Part shown: positions 44,322 to 57,217 of the stretch, piece after piece | Numbering within the stretch: the stretch's first letter is position 1 | How the letters are laid out: each line of letters starts with the position of its first letter | Assembly: GCA_015350385.1 (NCBI GenBank) | Contig: WNKI01000001.1 | Coordinates: 6,667,410-6,731,409, forward strand | DNA length: 64,000 nt | Direction: 5' to 3' | DNA from: Aculops lycopersici | Lineage: Eukaryota > Arthropoda > Arachnida > Trombidiformes > Eriophyidae | Notes under the pieces: generated by a model | What the model was told of the DNA's origin: nothing | Database searches by the model: none | Seen by the model: the letters and a program-made list of their open reading frames with translations, nothing else | Made by a program: the position numbers and the translations under genes

Positions 44322-45240
44322 CGCGCTAGAATCAATTGTGCGCAGCCATCAGAAAGTGATTGCCGCCCATCACTATGCCTCGCGCTCTCCAGCGGCTCTA
44401 CTGTTCTAGTTTGGTCCGGCCATCAGGGTTGGCTAGAGAGCTCGGCAGTTTGCCTGGCGCCAAGCTAGTTCCGGTTTTTCGGCCACTTTCAGACTTTGTT
44501 CGCCGCTGATCGTCCATGACGTAATTGGCTGTCTGGCTGGTCGAGCAGCTAAAATAAGTATAGACTGTGTTATGGAGGAGAAAACATGTGCATGATAGCG
44601 AAGACAAAGCCCGTTGGCCAGCCAGCTAGCGGGAGAGTGGTTATCTCGCTCGGCGTTTCGTCCCCATCGAGTTTGGCCACGCCAACATCAAGATGATCGG
44701 TGGCTTACAAACAACAAAATGCCACTCGTTGTTATATTTGCCATCATGGTTGGTATTATTGTCTAGCTAGGACCACTGAAACCAACAACCTAGCCGTCGT
44801 TAATCATTGGGTCCGATTGCACAAACACACAAGACAATGCAAACTTGGACGCAAATAGAATTACGAGCGTGATGAGGACCGTCCACTCTTTAATATTAAA
44901 TTATGTTATCGTTATTACCCCTTTTCGTCCGTTAGGTTGCTGCTACAACGGAATTCAAACTAAATCCCTACGCAGCGGCAGCAGGCTCGGCAACAACAAA
45001 AACTGCCTCTTCCGGTTCGTGCCAAAATTCAAAACAGAAGCGACTGGCGCGCTAGGCGGCTTCCGGATCCCGACTCATGTCGAGCGATTGGGGCCCGACA
45101 TGAGCTATTACTACATACAAGCGCGATAATGATAGTGATGAACCCAACTATGCGAATGGAAGCGCCGCTGAGAGAGTTGTGCGCGCTCCAATAGTGAAGA
45201 TATCCAGGAACTAGTGGTGTGTAAATCTACAATGATATGA

Positions 45241-45447
45241 GCAGTCCGCGTCTCTGCGCAGCACCCCTTTGATGTAACGGATTTTAAAATCATACTCCTC
45301 AATCTGGGGCCGTTGGGTAGCGAGTGTGGTAAAATGCACTCCCAGCAAAGAGTTTCGCAGTTAGGTGGCAGAGTAAATAACCGCCAATCCCTCTAGATCG
45401 CTAATATCATTATTGGTAACCCACGAAAGCAGCATCTGATCAATCTC
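45241..45447 (-). mobile_element. Decayed Ty3/gypsy retrotransposon fragment (RNase H region)
   Basis: A minus-strand frame, interrupted by one TAA, encodes ISDLEGLAVIYSAT, then LRNSLLGVHFTTLATQRP and EEYDFKIRYIKG. This order matches the RNase H domain of Ty3/gypsy-type LTR elements (the EGLAVVYAV..LRHYLLG.HF..LTD.RPL and YDF.I.Y..G motifs). The segment between the RPL motif and the YDF motif is deleted, and no LTR or intact polymerase is seen nearby. It lies about 150 bp downstream of the nompC stop. Confidence 0.65.
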
Positions 45448-45594
45448 CACTCATTGGATTGCTGCTGCAGGAGTAGTAGGCCAGCGATGCAAGCTTTGCG
45501 TGCATCTGTTCTGAGGACGTTTGGGTCACACTCGACCCGGAACAGGTTGTATGAAATATGAGTTCACACTAGGATCCGAACGCAATCCACCGCG

Positions 45595-48500
45595 TCAAAA
45601 GTCTGTCGAATTCCAGGAGTCGCCACGAGGAACTACCATACCAGCGCCGCCAACCGATGCTTGTTCATTCAACGGACTTCCGCTTTCCGCGGGGCCACTG
45701 CCACCGATGGGACCGCCATTGTTTCCCTGCTCTCCGATGGGCTCGTCGTCTTTCTCAATGATGACTCCAACATTTTCCCAATACTTTTTGACCACGGTGG
45801 GCCAGCTGACCACCTCGTGTATTTGTCTCCCTTGAATAGTGGCTTCTGGCATTTGGCCTATGCTCGCTGCTCGCGACTGGCTTCTCGATTGAAAACCGCC
45901 CATCATCATTGGATCGTCTGAAGTTATGATCGATTTATCTATTCTGCCGCCGCCCGGTCCGCCCCCTTTCCCGCCATTCACGCCCGCGCCGCCGAGCTGC
46001 CCGCCCGATCCAGACCGACTCGTGGAGCGCGAGCGCTGCTGCTGGCTCCTTTGCAATTGCCGATCCCTCTCGGATCTTTCCAATTGTTTCCTTGCGTTCA
46101 ATTGTGGTGTCTTGCTTATCCATAACTGGGCCGCTCGAAGGGTTGCCTCGCTAACACTTGCCTTCCTATTGAATGCAGCAATAGCCATTTTCTCGACCTT
46201 CTGGCGGGCCGACTGCTTTCGGCGCCACTCACGATAAAGGTCAATCCATACTCCCATCAACAGGATCAAGGGCGATGGAGTTGGTGATGTTCTTATCATG
46301 TTCCTGATCAACTTTGCCCTGCCAAACTTCCACTCGATATCCGAGCGCGCTTCGATGCGCTGATAGGTGTTCGACATCATGGCAATCAGTAGATTGATCA
46401 AAACTACAACCGTGATCATCATGTACACACCGAACACCACCTTCATGATAACTTTAGAGAAGGCTGGCGAGGAGTGCATTGGAGACATGAAATCGGGTTC
46501 AACCAAACCAAACAGAGAGTAGAATAGCATCTCGAACGTGAACAGTGGCGATTGGAACTCCAAACCCATCGAGGGCAGAGCCGAGAGTCCGGCACCGATT
46601 TGTTGAGTGGCCGGAAGCTGGTTGTGTCCAGGCGATTCGAGGAAAACAACTCCATTTTGGCCAGTAACGCCCTGTTGCTGTGAGAGTGGCTCGAAAACAG
46701 GAACATAAATTGCACTTACAGTTAGTGAGAATCCAATGAGAAAAATGCCCATGATGACAAGAAAACGCATCATATCCTTCATGAGATCTTGAATGATGAC
46801 CGCCCATGGGCCAAACAGGTGGTGGAAGGTGAGGAAATTGAGTAGCTCCACGAACGACAGTAGTAAAACTAAGGCTAACAGTTGGTTCCTCGTAAACAAT
46901 ATATATGGTATCATGTCGGAGCCCAAGAATATGGCGCCAAATATATGGACAGCAATCGCTGTGAATCCAATGACTAGATTTACCAACTTGATGCTACCGA
47001 ATCCAGCCTTGTCTGGTGGGTTAGACATTGTTGTTGCCAAGATACCACAAAACCAAAGTAATAAAAACCATTCGTGCGCTGGCGGAAGTAGATTTGTCCA
47101 CCGATAAATGGGAAGCCAGGGGTTAATGATGCAGAAGACTAGGAGAACAATGAAGAAAAGATGCGATACCAGGTACGACATGAACTTGATGACTGGAATT
47201 GTGGCGAGTCGGTGCTGTGTTGTTAAATGATGACAGAGAAGCTTTTTGGTTAGAGTGAGTTTCTTTGTTGTTATGGCAGTTCGTTGGCAAACTGTCGACG
47301 TCATCATGAATATCAACGAATGCAAGCAACCTAACGACTTGCGATTCGAATGAAATAAAAATAACAAAAAGAGAATTTATCGCACATTCTGAAGCAACAA
47401 CTAATTATACTTACTCCGGCCGGGCAGGAAACAGCTACCCAGAGAGGTGGCCAAAATAAGAACCCAAAGAAGAGCAATACAAACTTCCAGGCGGACCAAT
47501 TAAGAGAGCCAATCCAAACGTCACTTAGGTAACGTTGAACTGAATGCTGGCTAACAACGTCCTTTCTGTCCAGCTCGATCAAAACATCAAGGAATTCCAC
47601 TTGCGATCTATCTACTGATTTGAGTAAAGCCGTTGAATTGTTCATACTTGCAACTATGGTGAGCAGATCGGTGGCCACCTGATCGCACAAATCCCTAGCT
47701 ACGACTAAATCCCTAGCTCTGTCTTTGTCCTTCTCGATCAGCGTCTCATAGCATTTGGCCAGCTTCACTGCAATATCAATCGGAGCCTGGTTATTGATTA
47801 GTATAAACTCTTGAATAGGCCTATTGGCATGCTGCTTACTACAAGCCATCAGATCAATGAGAAATATTTTATCCTGCATAAGCTCAAACGAATCATGTTC
47901 CTTCCTGAGCAGATAGCTCAAGACCGACTTGTGGCCCGCCGCCGCTGCCATGCAGATGGGAACTTTTCCCGAATCACATGTCATCCTTGGGTCGGCTCCT
48001 GATTCAACCAACAGCTTGACCACTTCCAGAAATCCATGTTTCGCCGCATAGTGCAACGGGGTCCATCCCCGGTCATCCTGAAAATTCATCTGCGCCCCCT
48101 GGCCAATCAACAATCCAACCATATCCCTATGCCCGTGGGCAGCGGCAAAGTGTAAAGCCGTCCTACCGTGCCCATCAGCCTGCGTGAGTCCATCTGTGGA
48201 CCTGCTAATTAGCAAGCCGGCAACCAGCAGGTGTCCACCTTGGGCGGCTAGGTGAACGGGGATAGTTTTCTGATTAAGTGTGGTGGTTAATTATTATGAG
48301 GGTGTCAAATTTTCTTAATTAGTGATCGGCGATAAATCAATCAATGGATCAGAAAATAGAGGTTGTTTTGACTGCAATAGATTAGGAATTGTTTTGCAAA
48401 ACGGTCTACTCACATTAACCTCGCTTGGCGAGTCCACCTGCACACCGGCCGAGTTCAAGAGCATCCGAACCACGCCCTCGTGTCCATTGCGGCATGCCAA

Positions 48501-51500
48501 ATGCAGCGGGGTCAAACCAAAATCGCTCTTTGGGTCCACAGAGCTCCGTTCCGACCTAATGCCGCCCGGCACTCGACATCTGAGCATCTCGGCGACAAAT
48601 TCCGTTTGGCCCGTGTTGCTGGCCACATGTAAAGCGGTCAATCCATTGCGGCGCGAGCACAACTTCCAATCGGCATTTCGAAAGGCCAATAGCACCTTAA
48701 CGTGTCCATTTTTAGCAGCCAAATGCAGCGGAGTCTCGCCTAGCGCGTTCTCATCGCTTGGCTTTGCACCGGAAGCTAGAAGAAGCTTAACGATTTCAGC
48801 ATTTCCATTCTCGCTGGCCAGATGTAGAGCTGTTGAGCTGGTCTTCTTTATGCGATTATTAATCACAGCATCGCGATTAAAGCGTACCAACTCCTTTATC
48901 GCATCTATACTTCCATTCATTGCGGCTATATGCGCACAGGTGTAGCCATTCTTATTGGCAAGTGTAATTAGATTTGGCTTTATATTCAGAAATAATCTCA
49001 ATACTTCAGCGTGATTCTTGCGTGCAGCTAAATGCAACGGAGTTTGACTCTGATTGTCGATGGCATTCAAATCGGAGCCCAACGACAGGAGGGTTTGGCA
49101 AACTGCGAGCTGGCCATTTTCGGCTGCCAAATGCAAGGGGATTTGTTTGATCAAAGTCATGGCATCAAGTATAGCCTTGTGCTCGGTGATAAGCTGCTTC
49201 ACCATTGAATTATAACCTAATTTGGCTGCAATATGCAAAGGTGTCATTCCTGGTTTGTTTCTAACGTTAACAAATGCATTGTGTTCCAATAGAATATCAA
49301 CAACCTCCTCATGGCCACGAGAAACGGCCACATGCAATGGAGCTTCGCCTTGGTCATCGAACACATCAATTCTAGCCGTTTGATTGATGAGCATTCGAAT
49401 GATCTCGGCGTGGCCATTGAAGCAGGCGTAGAAGAGTGGTGTCCATAGGGCTCTAGCAGGTTTATTGCATGCTTGTCTGCAGGATTGCTGGTCGAGGTGT
49501 GACAAAATTTCCTGCAAAATTCGGGTGTTGCCCGATTGGCAACAATAGTGAACAGGTGTTTGTAATAATTCCTTGGTTTGAAGAAAAGCGTCGCCACCAT
49601 TTACAAGTAAAACTCTCATTACCTCGCGATCCTCACCATCTTTGTGACTTAACTCACCTGTCAGCGAGGCAGCATAATGTAAACTAGACTCACCGCCAAT
49701 GTTTGCCTGATTAATCAACCTCTTAGCTTGGGTTACCTGTCTCTTATTGACCACATGATGTACAATTGCATCCCTAATCAACTCCAAATTTGACTCCTTC
49801 ACTGAAACGTGCAAAATATTTTCGCCCAGTTCATTTTGTAACTCTATCTTGGCTCCATCATCGAGCAGCAACCTAACTGCCTCCAAATTGTTTGCCCTCG
49901 AGGCAAAGTGTAGCGGAGTTTCTCCGCGAGCATCAACAGCGTCCACATCGGCACCCGATCTAATCAACAGGTCCACACAATCTTGGCCATCCTTTACAAG
50001 CGTCGCTAGATGCAGTGCAGTCTCGCCGCCCTTCATGGCTTTTAGTTGTAAATTTGCGCCTAGACCCAGCAGAGCCTCGACCAGTTCGTGCTTCCCAAAC
50101 TTGACTGCAATATGCAACGGAGTAAATCCATCCTTTGTCCGAGAATCAACAGCCTCACCCTTGGCAACGATTGCCTTCAACACCTCAACGTGGCCCCTAA
50201 TTGAGGCTATATGAATGCACTTTGCTCCCTCCTTATTGGGCATATGAATGGGAATTCCTTTGCGGATGAAATTCAATGCGGCCTGAGCATTGTAGGCACT
50301 TGAGGCTAAATGCATTAACGTCGATCCATCCTTCGTTCTATTCATTATTGAGGCCTTGAATTTTTCCGTTAAAATCTCCATAATCTTGCCAAAACCACAA
50401 GCCGTGGCCAGGTGAATGGGCGACTGGTGGTCGTTGTCCTGAACATCGGGATCAGCGCCGGCCTGGCACAAAAGTCTAACAAACTCCTCCATCTCATTTG
50501 CGGCCGCTAAGTGGAGTGCAGTTTGACCCTTTCCGTTTTGTAGATCCAAATTGCAGCCAGCATCAATGATTAGCTTGAGTATTTGGAGGTCTTTTTGTTT
50601 GGTTGCCATGTGAATCGCATAATCATCGTTAATAAGTCGCTTATAATGCAATTGTACTCTTGTTAGTTTTAACAATAAATCCTGAACGGCGCCCTCGTTA
50701 CCGCAGGCCACAGCAATAATCAACGGAATGTTTCCCTCGCTATCGGGTTCCAATCTCACAGCCTCGGGACAAGCGTCTAGGATGAGATTGAGAGCCGACA
50801 AACTTGAGTGGCTCGCCTTGCCGGCTAAAATGTGGATCGGAAGTTGGTCTTTCACGCCCCCTCGCAGCATAGGGTCCGCCCGACAGGACAGCAGCGCGCG
50901 GATGGTTGCCTCGCAGTCGGGCCCTCGGATTGGAATAAACATGCAGGCCAAATGGAGAGGCGTGAGCAAATCGTGAGCCCGAGAGTTGGGATCTAAACCA
51001 AGCTGCCTCACTAGTCTCTCGACTAAGTGGCTCTTGTTTTCCCTTGCAACAAAATGGAGCACCGAGTAAAGTGATCCCTCGGTTCGCGTTGCTCGCAGCC
51101 TCTGAGCACCAATGGCCTTGAGAAGGGGAATTTGTCTCTTGTTTGTAACTAAATCCTCTAATTGCGCCCACTCACCTTGACGAGCGAAGTATAGCAACTT
51201 CAGGTCCAACTCTTCGGGTTCCAACTCATCAGCCAACTCTAATTGCCTCCATCCGCCAGGCGGCGGTGCGAGCGGATCAACCGGTGGCTGGTCAGCCTCC
51301 TGATTGGTGCCACCTGTTTGCTGCTGACCATCACCAGTCACAAGATTTGTCACTAGTTTGCCCAAATCAACCACGCAACTCGGCGACTCGCCAGGTAAAA
51401 CTATTCGAGCGTGCGGGTGCATCCCCAGACCGTGTGCTCCACTCCCACTTCCGCCGCTGCCACTTTTCTCTGCTCGCTCTTGTCTCGATTTCAAGATCGA

Positions 51501-51848
51501 CTTTCTGGCCAGCGACTTCATTGTTGGCTTCTCCAGTTTCATCGCATCATCAACTTGGCCAATATTTTCACTCTTGGTCTCATTACTACTTGGGCTAGTG
51601 CCATTGCTTGGGCCACGCGCTAGCCGGTGGTTGCTTCCCTTGCCCTCCCCGCCAATGTTACCACCTGACGGCGAGTTGTGGCCATTCAGCTCTAATATCG
51701 GCGGCAAACTATGGCCATTTGATCCATCTTGCCGCTCCTTTTGTGTGTGTTTTCCATTGCTTGGCAAACTTTGACTTGCAGGAGACGACAAAGGTGAGCC
51801 GCCACTACCCGGTAGCAACTGACTGACAGATGAAATGTCGGCTACCAT
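45595..51848 (-). CDS. nompC: TRPN/NOMPC mechanosensory channel, three exons
   Basis: Exon 1 is 51848-48414, exon 2 is 48269-47415 and exon 3 is 47214-45595. All junctions are phase 0 with GT-AG sites (AAT|GTGAGT, CAG|AAAACT, GGA|GTAAGT, ACACAG|CACCGA), giving 1,969 aa. NOMPC is a mechanically gated cation channel. A Ser/Gly-rich N-terminus of about 200 residues leads into a long ankyrin array; 29 repeats are expected from the family, and I did not count every one. Exon 2 ends with the pre-S1 linker (EFLDVLIELDRKDVV, GSLNWSAWKFVLLFFGFLFW). Exon 3 has six helices (SFVELLNFLTFHHLFGPWAV, VVVLINLLIAMMSNTYQRIE) and the TRP helix WKFGRAKLIRNMIRT. The C-terminal tail is Gly/Ser/Gln-rich. Confidence 0.96.
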
Positions 51849-54800
51849 CTTGAGGTTCGAGTTGAAATAGCGATTCGCGGAAACTGTCTTGATTTGCGAT
51901 TGGAGTTGTATTTCAATGATTCAATAGAAAGCGAGGGGTTACTCTTTAACAACGAGCTCGTAACATGCGAGTGGCGCGGTTTTTCTCGTTAAGGTTTGGC
52001 CTCTTTGGATTCCGGGCCCCGAAACATACATGGAGAAAGGTGAAGAGACCGGAAGTTTTTCTCCGGAAACACAAACGGTAGAGCGAGAAGATGAGAGGAA
52101 ACACTAGAGCGCTGAATCCATTACCGCAAAGTTCATCACAATCACACTCACAACCTGTATTCTCGTGAATGGCCACATTGTGGTGCCGCGTGCCGAGAAA
52201 CAATTGAGTCTGCTAGTGCTGCTGCTGCTGTTACTGACTATTCATTTAGTTTCAAAGCTCAGTTTTCAATGGGGAACACGTGATTCGAGTGCTAATCTGG
52301 CGGCTAACCAATTGAGCGCATGCCATTTAGCTCCTGGTGCGAGCTTGTTAGAGTAAGAAGAGGTTGTGTTGAGTTAAGCGCTGCGAGCGCTTCCGGTTTT
52401 GCTTGCTCACTTTGTGCGCCTTTAGCTGCGGGTTTCAAAAAGCGCTGGTAGCGCATACGTATCTCAGCGTAACTTATACTAGCAAAATTGAACCGCTTTC
52501 CAAATTATCCGACTCATGAAATTCATGAATAAAATCCGTCTGGCTGGTAAGCTAGACCGTAGCTTGTCGTAGCTCTTAGGCCGGGGACTTTTAAGCCGTT
52601 ATTCATGGGCTCTAGATTTATCATTGCAAGTTCACCGCTCGAGGCAACCACCGCCACGCTACAACTCAATGTGAGTGCCAACTTCTCTCCGTCTATCTGC
52701 TGGACATTTTAGTAGCGCCACAGTGGGTAAGGATACAACTGGCAAGCGACGGAAGCGCAACCTAATGGTTTGCCAGCACGGAAATCAGCGTTGCGCGCGC
52801 CAACGAGAGCATCGCGCGTCCGCTCGTTTGTCTGGAAATTGAATATCCATTCGGGAGACTCTCGCTGGCCAGCTGGTCAGCTTACTAGCTCGCCGCGCGT
52901 CCAGGTATCAGACGGAAGTTGGCGTTGGCTCGAGCTGGCAGCAACAGCAAACGCTGAGTTGTATGTGTCGTTAAGAGAGTTGGTCTTGTTGCTATCGCAA
53001 AAGTTGCGCTGCCGCAATCATTACGTCGCCCGGCCAATCGCTCGCTCTCTCGGTCGGCAGACTGAAATCCACATTTGAATGGCCATTCGAGAGCGGCGCC
53101 TATTTCAGCAAGCAAATTTACCTGGACACTCAAACCTGAACTAGTATCAGCTTCTCGGTCTCAGTCTCGACAGTGCCGCCGACGGAAATATTACTAGGCA
53201 AAGGCAAAGACAGAGGGAGAGTGAGAGTGAGATAGAAGCGACGAGTCGGTTGTTTCGAGTCAACAGGAGCGGTAGCGGCAGCGGAGATAAGAGAGTTTGG
53301 CGGACACTCTGTCTCTCGGCTGGTCACTTTCACTCGCTTGTTTTCTTTTTCACTAACACTAAACTCAATCTCTCTCCTCCAAGTCGAATGGCTGTGACTG
53401 GCTACTAATGCGGATCTAACGCCGACGCAAGCAAGCAAACAACCAGCCAACCAACGACGTCTCTAAAGCTCGCCGAAATTTGGGCAGTTTGCGCCGAGAG
53501 ATGAGAGGAGAAGAAGAGAGAAGAGAAGAGCCGAGACTGGACTAGACGGCGGGAAGGGCAGCGACCATGTTGCATGTTGCAAGTTGCAACGGTACGGTGG
53601 CGTCGTTGGCGCCAGCAACACTCAACTTTCACTCGCTAACTCGCCGCCTAAGGAGGCGGCAACTCGCTGATGCCGCTGCTGAGGCTGGCGCTTCCATTGA
53701 GCGATCGAGTGCCGTGTAGCTGGCGAGCTTCACGACGCCAAGACGCGAACAGGTTGCCGTTGCGCTTGTCTCCGCTTTACCCCCGTTCCAACTGCAACTG
53801 CTGCGAGTTGCATAGGATACAATTAGGACAGCGGGCGGCAGACGGGGGCTTTCTTTTTTTCTCCGACCGCTTCGTGTTGCGTCTTTGATCTGGAAATGAG
53901 CCAGAGTTGGAGTCAGAGAAGAAGAGGAGGCAGCAGCAGCGGCAAAGTTGATTGCTAACATGCATCATCTTTCTCTCTCCTTCCACAATCTCTCGCAATC
54001 CCCATTGAGCATTGTCTCTGTCCAGCGAGTTGGTCGCATCTCTTTCCACCGACCAGCAGCTTCGTCAGACGTTTGCATCGACGAGAGAGGGAGAGAGCCA
54101 AACGCACGATTGCTGACTAGCAGTAAATGGACAAACGGAAGAGCAATGGAATCAACGGCAGGGTAACCACCTGTTAAGTGTAGTTGGCTAGTGTTACTAT
54201 TGCTAGCTGCATAGTCCTCAATGGTAAGCCGTAAACTGGCGTCTAGGTAGATGAACGAGAACAACCAAGAGAAGAAAGATGAGAATCCCTGTGTGTCCGC
54301 GAGCCTCGGGCGCCAGCCACTTGTTGTTGCTGCTGCTGCCTCCACTCGAGGCACGGGAGTGGCCTTAATGAGTCAGCTGCTGCTATTGCTGCTACCAAGA
54401 CTGGAGATAAGACTAAGCTGACCAAGCGAGCCGACCGGACGGAAGAGTCTTTAGTTGCTGCTGATGCTTCTGCCATGAGAGTTGCCGAGTTGTGTAAGCA
54501 AAGAGTTGCATCGAGGCGAGAGAGAGAGAGAGTTTCACTTGTGTTGTCTTACCTTCAACAGCAAGCCGACATTTTCTCCGACAACTTGTTGCTGCTTTTT
54601 TTATTTTATCATTGCAAATTCCAACAAACAGATGGGAAGCGCGCTAATGCTAATGGCTTTCTCCTCTTTTTCCCGCTCGTTTCGTTTGCCTCTTCTTTAC
54701 ACCGTAGAAAAGTTTGCCTCTTTTTTCCTCTTCTTTTTCTTTAAGCAACCAAAGGTAAAAAGGTGGGAGTCGTGAGTTTTAGCTCGCGCTTAGTGCCTTA

Positions 54801-56842
54801 GCGAGACTTTCCTTCTCTCCCAAATAGCCACTAGGATTATAGAAGCGAAATTGAAATCCCTCTTAACTAGTCAACTCAATCCAATTTGACCAGCAACCAG
54901 TGGGTTAGATTGGCAGCACCGAAGCGAGCAGCAACAATAATTAGTGCAGTCAATCGGATGAATGGTGATCAAAGGGCAACTCAATCAAGAGTTGGACCAC
55001 TGGCAATGTGGTCGCGGTTTTTCTTCTTGTAGGCTGGTCTGTTGTTCGGCTTACTGACTGGACGGCCAGAGGAAATCTGGTCAAATTTCTTCGGTGCTTC
55101 TCTCAAATTTTGAAGCTTGACGAGCTCGCTGATCTTTCTGGTGAACTTAGCGGTCTTAGCAAGCGAACGAATGAGCGAGCAAATCGAGCGGAACTTGAGA
55201 GTTTTCCTCTATCCCGTGGAATGGTGGAAAGATACAACATCAACATCTCAACTCAATATTGCAGTTAGAGTCGAGACCAAGCAACTTACTCACTAGTCAC
55301 CGGTGACTAGGAATGGGAAAAAATTGGCCGCCTCGGGCTTTGGGTTGCCTCAGTCTTCTAAGAGTTTTTGAGGCAAGCGGTCGGTCTGCTGGAGCAACAA
55401 AACGGTTGCAATGACGATGACTCTGAGGACGACGAGCCAAAAAGAAGCTTGTTTGAATGGTAGTTAGCGTAGTTCATAGTTTAGTTGTGAGCTTACTATT
55501 GCTTGCTGGCTGTCTATCGGAAAAAGATGACGAAGTAGGAGCAGACCAAGGATTGAAAAGGTAGCAGCTATAATAATAGCTGATTGTATGTCCAACTTCC
55601 AAAGCCAGCAACTCCACCGGCGAGGACCAATGGAGTTGAAGGAAGCTAAAGTTAGCGAGTTGTAACTATCGGCAAGTTATTGGCTCTTGTGCTTCGAGCT
55701 TGTGATTGTGACTTTGAGAATGAGAATGAGATAGAAATAGAGAGAGAGAGAGAGGGCGAGAGACTTTGGCTTGAGCTGGTGGGTTGGTAAACGAGAGAAA
55801 GAGGGAGCAACAAAGTAAAACCAACATACAGCCAACCCATAGACTGACTGGCTGTTGGCGCAATAGCAAGCAGTTGCAAAAGCACCTCGGATGGGCAAGC
55901 AGGCAGACGCAGAAAAAGAGCGGCAACAGGTGAGTCGGTGGTGAAACTGTAGCGGCGACGCACACAGGTGGTTGTTGTTGTTGCGCGGCTCGCATCACCT
56001 TTGGACTGCCAGCGGCAACAAGCGAGCGGCCAGTGCGAAAAAACTGGATAGATCAATACACTTCTACACACTCGCTCATTGTGTACCCAGAAAGCGCTTG
56101 GTGTGTGTGTGTGTGTTTTCTATTTCTGTTGGTAATCGCCACTTGTTGCCTTTGCTTTTTGGCGGCGGCGATAGTGGTAGTGGTAGTGTTTGCTTTGTGT
56201 TTGCCTTCCTCAAGTCGTTGGTTGCTTCAGTGGTTGTTGCTGCAGTTAGAAAACCGCAAGAGTCTCGCAAGTTCAGTTTCCGTTTCAGCTATCTCTCTTA
56301 TCGTTTTTGCTCGCCTTAGATAGACTACCAAACATCACAGTCATTGAGTCAGTTGGTCCGTCTATGAGTAGAAAATAGAGTGCAGCCATCGAGACGCCGG
56401 AGAGAAATGCAACCAAACAGCTGACATTTGTTTGATATCCTCACTGATTTCGTCGCCGGTCTCCTCATCATCAGAAGCAACAGCATTGGTGGTGGTAGTA
56501 GTGTGGCGGCAGTGGCACCACAACAACAACCACTTGTTGTCGCGCATCCCACTACGCAACTCCACCTGTGAGTGCGAGCTGGCCAGCCAACCAAACAACA
56601 AACTCAAGTTAGCCAGCCAACCAGTGGCAGTTGTGTCAAGGTGAGTCGCTGCAGCAGCAGCAGCAGCAACAGACCAGAGAAACTATCAGCATCAAGAGAG
56701 AAAGAGACACTAGCGTTCTAGTTTAATACCAACCAATAGCAGCAAACAAGAGAGTGACCAATTCATTAAGTCGGCGTCAAGTGGACAGTCAGTCATTCAA
56801 CAACTGAGCTGCAGTTAGTTTGAGTCGGTTGACTCGCATAGA
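51849..56842. other. Gene-poor region between nompC and prolyl hydroxylase
   Basis: No confident gene in about 5 kb. It separates divergent genes (nompC minus, P4HA plus), so it should hold both promoters and 5' UTRs. ACTTGTTG words lie at 54319, 54584, 56141 and 56532, and CAACAGGTG near 55924. AG-rich tracts occur near 53515-53540 and 55735-55755, and CAG repeats near 56653-56670. Many overlapping short frames on both strands lack domains. Confidence 0.45.
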
Positions 56843-57217
56843 GTGTTGCGCAACGACAACACCATAATCAACAAGAAGAACAACAATATGTTGCTCACTG
56901 AGACCGAGACCATCGTCAAATCAAAAAGATCCGGCTGCTTGCTAAGCGGCAACTCTGATTTAGTTGCCACAAAGCTAGCGACTCATTGTGATACTACAAC
57001 CAACCGCAGCAAGAGGAAGCTTCAGATGATTCAATCCGTAAACAAATCATGTGGCACGCGCATTAAGAGGCTCAAAACAACAAGATTCTTTAGAGAGAAC
57101 AAAACAAGTCTAAGATCAATACACACAAGACCAACTAGAGAGATAGAAGCCATAGGTTTAGAATGTCGGCCAATTCCGAACGAAGACCCACACGAAGATA
57201 ACAGTTATAACGAGAAG

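Larger units (their letters stand above)
42973..45240. other. Gene-poor region between transporter and nompC
   Basis: No confident gene. Probable 5' flank of the transporter. It contains the GT microsatellite at 43442-43477, GGTGTT tandem units near 43970-43995, and a 9-bp inverted repeat (45074-45082 with 45096-45104). A short minus frame at 44127-44321 is described as a low-confidence exon. Confidence 0.45.

Noticed and set aside
45074..45104. 9-bp inverted repeat with 13-base spacer
   Set aside because: Short arms and no context; could be chance.
48322..48945. 207-codon plus frame
   Set aside because: It lies antisense to the nompC ankyrin exon and mirrors its composition.
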